This document shows positions 38,161-47,387 of a stretch of DNA of 64,000 nucleotides, in pieces. The stretch comes from Pseudochelatococcus lubricantis (GTDB taxonomy: Bacteria; Pseudomonadota; Alphaproteobacteria; Rhizobiales; Beijerinckiaceae). Location: the NCBI RefSeq assembly GCF_011762225.1, contig NZ_JAASQI010000009.1, positions 62,001 to 126,000 on the forward strand. The letters are read 5' to 3'. The notes beneath the pieces were generated by a model that saw only the letters and a list, made by a program, of their open reading frames with translations, made no database searches and was not told the origin of the DNA. Position numbers and translations under genes: made by a program. Within the stretch, counting starts at the first letter, position 1. Every line of letters starts with the position of its first letter.

Positions 38161-39570
38161 ATGAAACTGCCGCGCGAACTGGGCCCCATCCATTTCATCG
38201 GTATTGGCGGCATCGGCATGTCGGGCATCGCGGAGGTGCTGATCAACCTCGGCTACACCGTGCAGGGTTCCGACGCCAGCGACAACGCCAACGTCAAGCG
38301 TCTGCGCGACAAGGGCGCCGCCGTCTACACCGGCCACGACGCGAGCCATCTCGGCGAGGCGGAGGTCGTCGTGGTGTCGACGGCCATCAAGCGCGACAAC
38401 CCGGAGCTGGTGGAGGCGCGCCTGCGCCGCCTGCCGGTGGTGCGCCGCGCGGAAATGCTGGCCGAACTTATGCGGCTGAAGACCTGCGTCGCGATCGCCG
38501 GCACGCACGGCAAGACGACGACCACCTCTCTCGTGGCGACGCTGCTCGACGGCGGCGGCTTCGATCCCACGGTGATCAACGGCGGCATCATCAACGCCTA
38601 CGGCACCAACGCGCGCCTCGGCGCCGGCGACTGGATGGTGGTGGAGGCGGACGAGTCCGACGGCACCTTCCTCAAGCTGCCTGCCGACGTTGCCGTCGTC
38701 ACCAACATCGACCCGGAGCACCTCGACCATTTCGGCACGTACGACAAGGTCAAGGAAGCGTTCCGCGCCTTTGTGGAAAATCTGCCGTTCTACGGCTTCG
38801 CCGTGATGTGCATCGACCATCCGGTGGTGCAGGATCTCGTCGGCGCCATCGAGGACCGGCATGTCATCACCTACGGCCAGAACCCGCAGGCCGACGTGCG
38901 TCTGCTCGACGTCGATCTCACCGGCGGCCGCAGCCGCTTCACGGTGCTGATCCGCGAGCGCCAGTCGAACGCCGCGACCGTCATCGACAACCTGACGCTG
39001 CCAATGCCTGGCCTGCACAATGCGCTGAACGCCACGGCGGCCATAGGCGTCGCCTTCCGGCTCGGCATGACGCCGGATGCCATCCGCAAGGCCATCGAGG
39101 GCTTTGGCGGCGTGAAGCGCCGCTTCACGCGCACGGGCGAGTGGAACGGCGTCGCCATCTTCGACGACTACGGCCATCACCCGGTGGAGATCGCCGCCGT
39201 GTTGAAGGCGGCGCGCGCCTCGACCGCCGGGCGTGTCATCGCGGTGGTGCAGCCGCATCGCTACACGCGCCTGCAGTCGCTGTTCAACGATTTCTGCACC
39301 TGCTTCAACGACGCCGACGCCGTGCTCGTCGCTCCCGTCTATGCAGCGGGGGAGGCGCCCATCGACGGGGCGGGGCGCGACGATCTCGTGGCCGGCCTGC
39401 GCGCGCGCGGCCACCGCGACGTCATCGCCATCGACGGTCCGGAAGGGCTCGCGGACAAGGTGCGGGCGCTTGCCTCGCCCGGCGATTACGTGGTGTTTCT
39501 GGGCGCGGGCAGCATCACCGGCTGGGCGAACGCGCTGCCGGGCGAACTCGCGGCAAGCGAGGTGGCATGA
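38161..39570 (+). CDS. murC: UDP-MurNAc-L-alanine ligase MurC
   Basis: Adds L-alanine to UDP-MurNAc, opening the stem peptide. The 469-residue protein starts [22 protein letters not shown], the UDP-sugar loop. It has the ATP loop [16 protein letters not shown] (about 115-130), [23 protein letters not shown] and the C-terminal [10 protein letters not shown] and QPHRYTR. GGAAAG precedes the ATG. A 102-bp gap separates it from murG, and its TGA overlaps the murB ATG. Confidence 0.97.
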   Translation: MKLPRELGPIHFIGIGGIGMSGIAEVLINLGYTVQGSDASDNANVKRLRDKGAAVYTGHDASHLGEAEVVVVSTAIKRDNPELVEARLRRLPVVRRAEMLAELMRLKTCVAIAGTHGKTTTTSLVATLLDGGGFDPTVINGGIINAYGTNARLGAGDWMVVEADESDGTFLKLPADVAVVTNIDPEHLDHFGTYDKVKEAFRAFVENLPFYGFAVMCIDHPVVQDLVGAIEDRHVITYGQNPQADVRLLDVDLTGGRSRFTVLIRERQSNAATVIDNLTLPMPGLHNALNATAAIGVAFRLGMTPDAIRKAIEGFGGVKRRFTRTGEWNGVAIFDDYGHHPVEIAAVLKAARASTAGRVIAVVQPHRYTRLQSLFNDFCTCFNDADAVLVAPVYAAGEAPIDGAGRDDLVAGLRARGHRDVIAIDGPEGLADKVRALASPGDYVVFLGAGSITGWANALPGELAASEVA

Positions 39571-40496
39571 CGTTTCCGGACATCTCCGCGCCGTTCCGCG
39601 ACGCGCCGCTGCGGGGAAGTCTTGCCGTCAACGCGCCGCTGGCGCCGCTGACGTGGTTCCGCACCGGCGGCCCTGCCCAGTTGCTGTTCACCCCGGCGGA
39701 CGCTGAAGACCTCGCGCTGTTTCTGCGGCATCTGCCGGCCGACGTGCCGCTGCTCGTCATTGGGCTCGGCTCCAACCTGCTGGTGCGCGACGGTGGCGTG
39801 CCGGGCGCTGTGGTGCGGCTGGGCAAGGGGTTTTCCACCATCGCTATCGAGCCGGGGCACCGCGTGCGCGCAGGTGCCGCTGCTGCCGACGTGAAGGTGG
39901 CCCGCGCGGCGGCCGAGGCCGGCATTGACGGGCTCGCCTTCCTGCGCGGCATTCCGGGCACCATCGGCGGCGCGCTGCGCATGAACGGCGGCGCCTATGG
40001 CGGCGATGTCGCGCAGGTGCTGGTGGAGGCGCGGGCGCTCGATCGCGGCGGTGAAAGCCGCGTCCTCACCCATGCGGACATGGGATTCAGCTACCGCCAT
40101 ACGGCCGCGCCCGACGATCTCATCTTCACCGGGGCGCTGTTCCAGGGCACGCCGGGCAATCCCGAAGAGATACTGGCGCGCATGGGCGCCATCACCGAGG
40201 CGCGCTCGGCCACGCAGCCCGTGAACACCCGCACGGGCGGTTCTACCTTCACCAATCCCGAGGGCAGCAAGGCCTGGGAGCTGGTGGACGCCGCCGGCTG
40301 CAGGGGGCTGCGAATCGGCGCGGCGCAGGTGTCCGAGCTGCACTGCAACTTTCTCGTCAACACGGGCGGCGCCACAGCCGCCGACATTGAGACGCTCGGT
40401 GAGGAAGTTCGCCGAAGGGTCCATGAGAAAACGGGAATTGTCCTGCAATGGGAAATCAGGCGGGTCGGCGTGCCTGCGGAAAGCCTCAAATCTTAA
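39567..40496 (+). CDS. murB: UDP-N-acetylenolpyruvoylglucosamine reductase MurB
   Basis: Reduces enolpyruvyl-UDP-GlcNAc to UDP-MurNAc with NADPH and FAD. It has 309 residues in the type II arrangement common in alphaproteobacteria. FAD contacts include [10 protein letters not shown] and [13 protein letters not shown]; then come [18 protein letters not shown] (about 130-147), the proton-donor Ser in [10 protein letters not shown] and the C-terminal [17 protein letters not shown] with its conserved Glu. It overlaps murC by 4 bp. In related genomes ddl comes next; here a non-coding gap does. Confidence 0.97.
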   Translation: MTFPDISAPFRDAPLRGSLAVNAPLAPLTWFRTGGPAQLLFTPADAEDLALFLRHLPADVPLLVIGLGSNLLVRDGGVPGAVVRLGKGFSTIAIEPGHRVRAGAAAADVKVARAAAEAGIDGLAFLRGIPGTIGGALRMNGGAYGGDVAQVLVEARALDRGGESRVLTHADMGFSYRHTAAPDDLIFTGALFQGTPGNPEEILARMGAITEARSATQPVNTRTGGSTFTNPEGSKAWELVDAAGCRGLRIGAAQVSELHCNFLVNTGGATAADIETLGEEVRRRVHEKTGIVLQWEIRRVGVPAESLKS

Positions 40497-40799
40497 CATC
40501 CGGGGACAGTGGATTTCGCGAACGGTTAATGGTTGTGAATAACCGCTTCTCCAGCCCCTTGCCGGCTCATCACGGCTCTTGGAAACTCCATCCATCCCCT
40601 TGATGGAAAACGGATTATCCGGGCAGGGAACGCGCCGGCGCCGAGCCCGGGGGATGAGGAAAACCGCATTTTCCGCCGCCGCGCCGCGCGCTCCTTAAAC
40701 CAAATATTTACCAAAAGGCTGAAGAGTCATCGTTAACGGTGGCCGCGACGCCGTTGATGCGATTGTCGATGTGTCGGCGTTCCGGCGGCTGTTCCCGAC
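40497..40799. other. Non-coding gap where ddl is usually found
   Basis: The 303 bases between murB and ftsQ contain no credible reading frame and no recognisable remnant of D-Ala-D-Ala ligase. Visible are a single DnaA-box-like TTATTCACA (minus strand, near 40540) and a run of A/T-rich sequence near 40697-40735 (CCTTAAACCAAATATTTACC), which may carry a promoter for ftsQAZ. Confidence 0.6.
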
Positions 40800-41762
40800 A
40801 TGTGTTCTCAGGCGAGTTTTTCGGGCGGGCTTTCGATGGCTGGTGGCAAGCATTTTCTGCGAGGTCTGAAGAGCGGCGGTCCCTCCTTCGCCGCCGCTGG
40901 CCCGCGCGCCGGGGGTGACCGGCGTTCGCAGCGCCTGACGGCGTTCGAGAAGGCGGCGCGCTACATGCCGCGCGGCAGCGGGACGGCGATGACAATCGCC
41001 TTCTTCACGCTCGTCGGCGTTGTCGGCGCGTCGTACGGCGGCCAGATGGAGACGTTCCGCGCCACCTACGGCGAGCCGTATGATGCGTTCGCGCGGGCCG
41101 TGGGCCTCGGCATCGACGAGGTGCAGATCAGCGGCATGGTGGAGCTGCGCGAGAGCGAGGTACTGGCGGCGGCGGGCATCACGCCCCTGCGCTCGCTCGC
41201 CTTCCTCGACGCGGGCGAGGTGCGCAAGCGTCTCGAACTGGTGCCGATGATCCGCCAGGCGTCGGTCAGCAAGCTCTATCCGGACGCGCTGGCGATCAAC
41301 ATCGTGGAGCGCGAGCCGCGCGCGCTGTGGCAGCTCAACGGCGAGCTGTTCGTCATCGCCGGCGACGGCACGGTCATCGACCTGATGACCGACGCGCGCT
41401 TCGCGCGCCTGCCCTTTGTCGCGGGCGACGGGGCGAACACCCGCTCCCAGGAATACATCGACGTGCTGCGCGCCGCCGGCCCCATCGCCGGCCGCATCCG
41501 CGCCGGCATCCTGGTTTCCGGCCGGCGCTGGGACGTCAAGTTCGACAACGACCTGATCGTGCGCCTGCCCGAGATGGAACCCGTGGAAGCGATGCAGCGT
41601 CTCGTGGAGCTGGAGAAGCGTGAGCGTCTCCTCGAAAAGGACCTCATCGCCATCGACATGCGTCAGCCGGACCGCGTCGCCATGCGTCTGAGCGAGGAGG
41701 GCGCGGCGGCAATGGCTGAAGCGAAGAAGAAACCCGCCAAGCGGAAGGCCCCCGAAACATGA
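40800..41762 (+). CDS. ftsQ: Cell division protein FtsQ
   Basis: Bitopic divisome protein linking cytoplasmic and periplasmic parts of the division machine. The 320-residue protein has a long basic cytoplasmic tail (1-60), one membrane helix (about 63-80) and a POTRA domain beginning IDEVQISGMVELRESEVLAA (about 101-120). An FtsQ beta domain with KLYPDALAINIVEREPRALW and later GRRWDVKFDNDLIVRLP follows. The C-terminus is Lys/Ala-rich. The start is uncertain: ATG 40800 and ATG 40836 are both possible and neither has a strong ribosome-binding site. It overlaps ftsA by 4 bp. Confidence 0.94.
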   Translation: MCSQASFSGGLSMAGGKHFLRGLKSGGPSFAAAGPRAGGDRRSQRLTAFEKAARYMPRGSGTAMTIAFFTLVGVVGASYGGQMETFRATYGEPYDAFARAVGLGIDEVQISGMVELRESEVLAAAGITPLRSLAFLDAGEVRKRLELVPMIRQASVSKLYPDALAINIVEREPRALWQLNGELFVIAGDGTVIDLMTDARFARLPFVAGDGANTRSQEYIDVLRAAGPIAGRIRAGILVSGRRWDVKFDNDLIVRLPEMEPVEAMQRLVELEKRERLLEKDLIAIDMRQPDRVAMRLSEEGAAAMAEAKKKPAKRKAPET

Positions 41763-43111
41763 GCTCCAACGGCAATCGCCTGACCCCGGGGCTGACGCCA
41801 CGGATGAAACCGCTCTCCGCCCGCAAGAGTGCCACGCTGTCGGTGCTCGATGTCGGCACCAACAAGATCGTCTGCCTCATCGCCCAGCTCAACCCCGCGG
41901 GCGAGACGGAGGCGCTGCGCGGGCGCACGCATCTGGCGCGCGTGCTGGGCATCGGCCACCAGCGCTCCATGGGCCTGAAGGGCGGCATCATCGTCGATCT
42001 CGACGCGGCCGAGCGTGCCATTCGCCACGCCGTGGACGCGGCGGAGCGGATGGCACAGGTGGAGCTGAAGTCCGTCATCGTGAATCTCACGGGCGGCCGG
42101 CTCGCCTCCCAGCGTTTCGCGGCCCATGTCGCGGTGCGCGGCGGCGCTGTGACGACGGGCGACGTCGGCCGGGTGCTCGACGCCGCCTCCGCCCACGCCA
42201 CGCGGCCGGGGCGGGCGGTGCTGCACGCGCTGCCGACCGGCTTCTCGCTCGACGGCCAGCGCGGCCTGCTCGATCCCGCCGGGATGATCGGCGAGAAGCT
42301 CGGCGTCGACATGCATGTCGTCAATGCCGACGGGGGCGCCGTGCGCAACCTGATGCTCGCGGTGGAGCGCTGCCATCTCGACGTCGAGGCCGTGGTGGCG
42401 ACACCTTACGCCGCCGGCCTTTCCGCGCTCGTCGACGACGAGGCGGAAATGGGCGCGGTGCTGATCGACCTTGGCGGCGGCACCACGAGCATGGGCGTCT
42501 TCGCGGGCGGCCACCTCGTCCATGCGGATGCCTTCGCCGTCGGCGGCCATCACGTGACGATGGACGTGGCGCGCGGCCTGTCCACCCGCGTGGCGGCGGC
42601 GGAGCGGCTGAAGACGCTCTACGGGGCGGCGATCTCCTCGCCCTCCGACGAGCGCGAGATCGTGGCGGTGCCACAGGTCGACGACAGCGAACAGGACGTG
42701 CCCAACCACGTGCCGAAATCGCATCTGGTGCGCATCATCAAGCCGCGCGTCGAGGAAATTCTTGAGCTGGCGCGCGGACGCCTGCGCGAGGCCGGCTTCG
42801 CCGCGGAGGCGGGGCGGCGGGTGATACTGACGGGCGGCGCGAGCCAGCTCACCGGCCTGCCGGAGCTGGCGCGGCGCATTCTCGTCGGGGAAAAGGGTAC
42901 GGGGCAGGTGCGTATCGGCCGGCCCCTCGGGATCAAGGGTCTGCCTGAGGCTGCGAAGGGGCCGGCGTTTTCCGCGTCGGTCGGCCTGCTGGTTTACCCG
43001 CAGATGGCGCATGTGGAGCATTTCGAGCCGCGCTCGGCGGGCTATGGCCTGCGGACCGGCACGGACGGGTACTTCAGCCGCATGGGCCGCTGGATACGCG
43101 ACAGTTTCTGA
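41759..43111 (+). CDS. ftsA: Cell division protein FtsA
   Basis: Actin-like ATPase that anchors FtsZ filaments to the membrane. It has 450 residues. The nucleotide-binding [14 protein letters not shown] lies at about 31-44, with the 1C-domain insertion typical of FtsA at roughly 100-190. The second phosphate loop [14 protein letters not shown] lies at about 236-249, and [21 protein letters not shown] at about 355-375. The C-terminal [10 protein letters not shown] is the amphipathic membrane-targeting helix. It is translationally coupled to ftsQ by an ATGA overlap. Confidence 0.97.
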   Translation: MSSNGNRLTPGLTPRMKPLSARKSATLSVLDVGTNKIVCLIAQLNPAGETEALRGRTHLARVLGIGHQRSMGLKGGIIVDLDAAERAIRHAVDAAERMAQVELKSVIVNLTGGRLASQRFAAHVAVRGGAVTTGDVGRVLDAASAHATRPGRAVLHALPTGFSLDGQRGLLDPAGMIGEKLGVDMHVVNADGGAVRNLMLAVERCHLDVEAVVATPYAAGLSALVDDEAEMGAVLIDLGGGTTSMGVFAGGHLVHADAFAVGGHHVTMDVARGLSTRVAAAERLKTLYGAAISSPSDEREIVAVPQVDDSEQDVPNHVPKSHLVRIIKPRVEEILELARGRLREAGFAAEAGRRVILTGGASQLTGLPELARRILVGEKGTGQVRIGRPLGIKGLPEAAKGPAFSASVGLLVYPQMAHVEHFEPRSAGYGLRTGTDGYFSRMGRWIRDSF

Positions 43112-43205
43112 GCACGGGCGGCGGTGCGGCGGCCGCCACGTCCAGGATTTATCTGAAGAGAGAGGGGCGCGCAGCCGGGCGCCGATTGATGAGAAGAGGC
43201 CAAAC

Positions 43206-44963
43206 ATGGCGATCAACCTGCAAGCCCCGGATATCCGGGAACTGAAGCCCCACATCACTGTTTTCGGCGTCGGTGGAGCCGGCGGCAATGCAGTGAACAA
43301 CATGATCGAATCCGGCCTGCAAGGGGTCGAGTTCGTCTGCGCCAACACCGATGCCCAGGCGCTCATGAGTTCCCGTTGCGAGCGCATCATCCAGATGGGC
43401 ACGCAGGTGACCGAGGGCCTCGGCGCCGGCTCCCAGCCCGACATCGGCCGCGCGGCGGCGGAAGAGGTGATCGACGAGATTCGCGACAACCTCTCCGGCG
43501 CGCACATGGTGTTCATCACCGCCGGCATGGGCGGCGGCACCGGCACGGGCGCCGCGCCCGTCATCGCGCAGGCCGCGCGCGACATGGGCATCCTCACGGT
43601 CGGCGTGGTCACGAAGCCGTTCCAGTTCGAAGGCGCGCGCCGCATGCGCGTGGCTGACGCGGGCATTCAGGAACTGCAGAAGTCGGTCGATACGCTGATC
43701 GTCATCCCGAACCAGAACCTGTTCCGCGTCGCGAACGAAAAGACCACCTTCGCCGACGCTTTCACGCTCGCCGACCAGGTGCTCTACTCGGGCGTCGCTT
43801 GCATCACCGACCTGATGGTGAAGGAAGGTCTCATCAACCTCGACTTCGCCGACGTGCGTTCCATCATGCGCGGCATGGGCAAGGCGATGATGGGCACGGG
43901 CGAGGCTTCCGGCGAGAAGCGCGCCATCACGGCGGCGGAGGCGGCCATCGCCAACCCGCTGCTCGACGACGTGTCGATGAAGGGCGCGCGCGGCCTGCTG
44001 ATCTCGATCACCGGCGGCAACGACCTCACCCTCTATGAAGTGGATGAGGCCGCGACCCGCATCCGCGAGGAAGTCGACTCCGACGCCAACATCATCCTGG
44101 GCGCGACCTTCGACCCCGCGCTAGAGGGCATCATCCGCGTGTCCGTGGTCGCCACCGGCATCGAGCCCCTCCTTGCCGGCAGCACGCAGGACGTGACCGC
44201 CACCGAGCAGCGGATCGCCGAGGTGGCGGAGCGGCTGCGCTCCGAGGCGCGCCTGCGCGCCGTCCAGGGCTCCGGGCAGATCGCGGTTGCGGGCGGCGAG
44301 GCGCCGCAGGCAGCGGCTTCCCTCACGGTGCCGCAGGCCGTGCCGGTCGCCGGCATCGCGCCGACGCTCGCTCAGTCTTCCGCGCCGGCGGTGGGCCGTC
44401 ACGACGTCGTGTTCGAGCCCGCGCAGCCACGCCCGAACATCGTGCCGACCGCCGCCGCGCTCGCGGCTGCGCCCGCGCCGCAGCCGGAAGCGCTGCCGGA
44501 GCACTTCCTGCCGCCGCGCGCGGAGCAGACGGTGCGCCCGGCTCGCATGCCGCGTGTCGACGAGCTGCCGCTGCCCGCGCAGAACCAGATCCGCGCCAGC
44601 CGCGGCGAAGCGCCGCAGCACGCGCCGCAGAGCCAGCAGGGGCATGATCCGCGCCAGCGCATGTCGCTGCTGCAGCGTCTCGCCTCTGTCGGGCTCGGCC
44701 GTCGGGACGAGCCGGCACCGCAGCACGCGCCGCAGGTCCGGAGCCAGCCGCAGGCCGCTCCCCAGGGCGCGCAGCCGCAAGTGCACGCGCAGCCGCAATT
44801 GCATGCGCAGCCACATGCGCAGCCCGTCCCTCAGCCTCCTGTGTATCGGCCCGCGCAGCCCGAGCAGCAGGCCGTGCGGCCCTCCGTTCCCGCGCCGCGC
44901 AACGCCACCATCGACGACGAGCAGCTTGAAATTCCGGCGTTTCTCCGTCGTCAAGCCAATTGA
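43206..44963 (+). CDS. ftsZ: Cell division protein FtsZ
   Basis: Tubulin-like GTPase that forms the division ring. The 585-residue protein starts [15 protein letters not shown] and carries [13 protein letters not shown] and the GTP signature GGGTGTG (109-115). The T7 loop [11 protein letters not shown] follows. After about residue 320 comes a long Pro/Gln/Ala-rich linker of over 230 residues, longer than in E. coli and usual for Rhizobiales. The C-terminal peptide [13 protein letters not shown] binds FtsA. The linker holds an 18-base tandem repeat (44772-44819). AGAGG precedes the ATG by 6 bases. A terminator follows. Confidence 0.97.
   Translation: MAINLQAPDIRELKPHITVFGVGGAGGNAVNNMIESGLQGVEFVCANTDAQALMSSRCERIIQMGTQVTEGLGAGSQPDIGRAAAEEVIDEIRDNLSGAHMVFITAGMGGGTGTGAAPVIAQAARDMGILTVGVVTKPFQFEGARRMRVADAGIQELQKSVDTLIVIPNQNLFRVANEKTTFADAFTLADQVLYSGVACITDLMVKEGLINLDFADVRSIMRGMGKAMMGTGEASGEKRAITAAEAAIANPLLDDVSMKGARGLLISITGGNDLTLYEVDEAATRIREEVDSDANIILGATFDPALEGIIRVSVVATGIEPLLAGSTQDVTATEQRIAEVAERLRSEARLRAVQGSGQIAVAGGEAPQAAASLTVPQAVPVAGIAPTLAQSSAPAVGRHDVVFEPAQPRPNIVPTAAALAAAPAPQPEALPEHFLPPRAEQTVRPARMPRVDELPLPAQNQIRASRGEAPQHAPQSQQGHDPRQRMSLLQRLASVGLGRRDEPAPQHAPQVRSQPQAAPQGAQPQVHAQPQLHAQPHAQPVPQPPVYRPAQPEQQAVRPSVPAPRNATIDDEQLEIPAFLRRQAN
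44772..44819 (+). repeat. Short tandem repeat in the ftsZ linker
   Basis: Two 18-base units, CAGCCGCAAGTGCACGCG and CAGCCGCAATTGCATGCG, are followed by a shortened 12-base unit CAGCCACATGCG. They encode [12 protein letters not shown] and QPHA. Such in-frame minisatellites can change linker length between strains. Confidence 0.8.
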
Positions 44964-45002
44964 TCAAGTTTACCCGATCACATTTTACAGAACTATCCAC
45001 AG

Positions 45003-45034
45003 CGGGGCCGAAAGGCCCCGTTGTCCGTTTTTTT
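45003..45034 (+). terminator. Rho-independent terminator after ftsZ
   Basis: CGGGGCC-GAAA-GGCCCCG forms a perfect 7-bp stem with a stable GAAA loop. TTGTCCG and seven T residues follow. It closes the dcw transcript about 40 bases after the ftsZ stop. Confidence 0.9.
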
Positions 45035-45153
45035 GGCGTTTCATGAAAGAAGGACTTTCCAACGACAGATATGCGGCGCGTCGGGGGCGAAACAGACGCT
45101 TGTGTCGCAATTTTGCCGCAATCAAGCTGCCACGGCATCCGTTCCCGGGGAAA

Positions 45154-45170
45154 GGTTAACGAAGTGTAAA
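45154..45170 (-). promoter_or_regulatory. CtrA-like binding site upstream of lpxC
   Basis: On the minus strand TTTA-CACTTCG-TTAACC matches the CtrA consensus TTAA-N7-TTAAC at all but one position. CtrA controls division and envelope genes in alphaproteobacteria. The site lies about 205 bases before the lpxC start. Confidence 0.4.
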
Positions 45171-45374
45171 CGATTGTTTTGAAAGCATATTATGTGTCTG
45201 AAGGGCTTGTAACAGACGGTAAGAAAGCGTGATTTGGCGTCAGTGGACGAGGGTGTTTATGTAAGCCCGCAACGTGAGTCGACAGCCTCGAATCGAGTGC
45301 TCCCTCACACGGCACGCCGACCGGGACCGGGGTTCGGCGCCGCCTATCTGGTACCCCGGTCCGGGACGCATTCG

Positions 45375-46325
45375 ATGAAGGCCAGCAGGCAAACGACGCT
45401 TCGTAAAGCCGTAACGCTCACCGGGACCGGTGTTCATTCTGGCAAGCCTGCGAGACTTGTGCTGCATCCCGCCGACGCCCACCACGGCGTTGTTTTTTTA
45501 AGGACCGGCCTGTCGAATGGCCGTGAACGCCTGATCAACGCGCGCTACGCCAACGTCAGCACCACGGAACTCTGCACCGTGCTGGGCGAGGCCGACACGG
45601 GCTCCGTCGCTACCATCGAACACCTCATGGCGGCCCTTTCAGGGCTTGGCATCGATAACGTGCTGGCCGAGATCGACGGGCCGGAGATGCCGATTCTCGA
45701 CGGCAGCGCCGGCTGCTTCGTCGACGCGATCGTCTCCGCCGGCATCGTGCGTCAGGAGGCGTCGCGCCGCTACCTGAAGATCCTGCGTCCGGTACGGATC
45801 AACCACGGGCGCGGCTACTCCGAGCTTCGTCCCGCTGACCGCGGCTTCCGTCTCGATGTCGAGATCGATTTCGATTCGGCGGTGATCGGGCGCCAGCGCA
45901 AGGTGGTGGATCTGGACGCCGCCGTGTTCCGCAACGAGATTTGCCGCGCGCGCACCTTCGGCTTCATGCGCGATGTCGAGAAGCTGCGCGGCATGGGGCT
46001 GGCACTCGGCTCGTCGCTCGACAACTCGATCGCTATCGCTGACGATGGTATCGTCAATCCCGAGGGGCTGCGCTACGGCGACGAGTTCGTGCGCCACAAG
46101 CTGCTCGACGCCGTCGGCGATCTGGCGCTGGCGGGCTTCGCGCTGCAGGGCGAATACCGCTCCTACTGCGCTGGCCACCGCATGAATGTCGCGGTGCTGG
46201 ACGCGCTGTTCAGCGACCGGGCGAATTACGCCATCATCGACTCGCTCGCCCCGCGCCGCGAATACGGCTACGCGGAAGTCGCCGCGGGCGCGGCCGCTCC
46301 GGCCTACGCGCCTGATCTGACCTGA
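45375..46325 (+). CDS. lpxC: UDP-3-O-acyl-N-acetylglucosamine deacetylase LpxC
   Basis: Zinc enzyme of the committed step of lipid A synthesis. The 316-residue protein starts MKASRQTTLRKAVTLTGTGVHSGKP. The first zinc His is in ATIEHLMAALSGLGIDN (about 79), the second zinc His and Asp are in RHKLLDAVGDLALAG (about 238-252), and the catalytic-region EMPILDGSAGCFV is present. The start at 45375 fits the family; earlier in-frame codons to 45234 add non-conserved sequence. It directly follows the dcw cluster, as in many proteobacteria, and precedes bamD. Confidence 0.96.
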   Translation: MKASRQTTLRKAVTLTGTGVHSGKPARLVLHPADAHHGVVFLRTGLSNGRERLINARYANVSTTELCTVLGEADTGSVATIEHLMAALSGLGIDNVLAEIDGPEMPILDGSAGCFVDAIVSAGIVRQEASRRYLKILRPVRINHGRGYSELRPADRGFRLDVEIDFDSAVIGRQRKVVDLDAAVFRNEICRARTFGFMRDVEKLRGMGLALGSSLDNSIAIADDGIVNPEGLRYGDEFVRHKLLDAVGDLALAGFALQGEYRSYCAGHRMNVAVLDALFSDRANYAIIDSLAPRREYGYAEVAAGAAAPAYAPDLT

Positions 46326-46459
46326 TTTTTCCGATGTCTTGTGTGCGGATTTGACTGCGGGCGAAACAGAGTGCTTGGCGGATGAGGTCTGTTTGGGGTA
46401 AACACCCCGGGGTTGGGGGTGTCATGTGTCCCTCGCGCCATCTGGAGGATTGACGAGGG

Positions 46460-47368
46460 ATGCGTTTCTCGCACTTGCCTTTTTCCGACAACGTGGTTTC
46501 CGGCGGGCGTCCGGTCCTGCGCGTCGCGGGCCGTCTCGCAGCGGCCGGTGTGATCCTTCTTGCCGTCGCGGCCTGCGACTCGGTGAAGTCGCTTAATCCG
46601 TTCTCCAAGCCGGAAGTCTACAAGCCCGAGATCGTTCCGGTGAAGCCGGCGGAAGAGCTTTACAACGACGGCCTCGCGAGGTCGGCGAAGGGCGATTTCG
46701 AGGGCGCCTACAAGGCGTTCGACACCATCAACCGGCAGAATCCCGGCACGACCTGGGCGCAGAAGTCGCTGATCATGCAGACCTACGTCGCCTACGAGGG
46801 CGGCCGGTATGACGACGCGGCCAACAGCGGGATACGCTATACGACGCTCTATCCCAATTCCGAGGACGCCGCCTACGCGCAGTATCTGCTGGCGATGTCC
46901 TACTACAAGCAGGTGCCGGACGTCACCCGCGACCAGGCGTCCACACAGCGCGCCGTGCAGGCGTTCGAGACGCTGATCGAGCGCTATCCGCGTTCCGAAT
47001 ATGTGAAGGACGGCAAGTTCAACCTTCAGGTGGTGCGCGACCAGCTCGCCGGCCACGAGATGGAGGTGGGCCGCTTCTATCTGGGCAAGCGCAACTACAC
47101 GGCCGCCATCAACCGCTTCCGTGAGGTTGTGGCGCGCTACCAGACGACACGCTCGGTCGAGGAGGCGCTGATGCGCCTGACAGAGGCCTACGTCGCCCTC
47201 GGCATCGTCAGCGAGGCCCAGACGGCGGCAGCGGTGCTCGGCCACAACTTCCCGGAAAGCCCGTGGTACAAGGACGCCTACGCGCTGCTCGCCAGCAAGG
47301 GCCTTGAACCGCGCGAGGACACGGGCTCGTGGATCAGCAAGCTCTTCAGCGGCGGCCAGTTCAGGTAA
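46460..47368 (+). CDS. bamD: Outer membrane assembly lipoprotein BamD
   Basis: Lipoprotein of the BAM complex that inserts beta-barrel proteins into the outer membrane. The 302-residue precursor has an N-terminal extension before the hydrophobic stretch and a lipobox VAACD near residue 39. The rest is TPR-like helical repeats: PAEELYNDGLARSAKGDFEGA, AYAQYLLAMSYYKQ with DVTRDQ, and TQRAVQAFETLIERYPRSEY, which are diagnostic for BamD/ComL. GAGGG precedes the ATG. Unlike many relatives, recN does not follow; the next gene is convergent, 19 bp away. Confidence 0.95.
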   Translation: MRFSHLPFSDNVVSGGRPVLRVAGRLAAAGVILLAVAACDSVKSLNPFSKPEVYKPEIVPVKPAEELYNDGLARSAKGDFEGAYKAFDTINRQNPGTTWAQKSLIMQTYVAYEGGRYDDAANSGIRYTTLYPNSEDAAYAQYLLAMSYYKQVPDVTRDQASTQRAVQAFETLIERYPRSEYVKDGKFNLQVVRDQLAGHEMEVGRFYLGKRNYTAAINRFREVVARYQTTRSVEEALMRLTEAYVALGIVSEAQTAAAVLGHNFPESPWYKDAYALLASKGLEPREDTGSWISKLFSGGQFR

Positions 47369-47387
47369 CGGCCGCCGGGCCGCGCCG

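Larger units (their letters stand above)
44964..45374. other. Intergenic region between ftsZ and lpxC
   Basis: These 411 bases hold a terminator (45003-45034), a CtrA-like site (45154-45170) and otherwise no credible gene. A frame open upstream of lpxC from 45234 lacks family similarity and is better read as leader. Confidence 0.6.
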
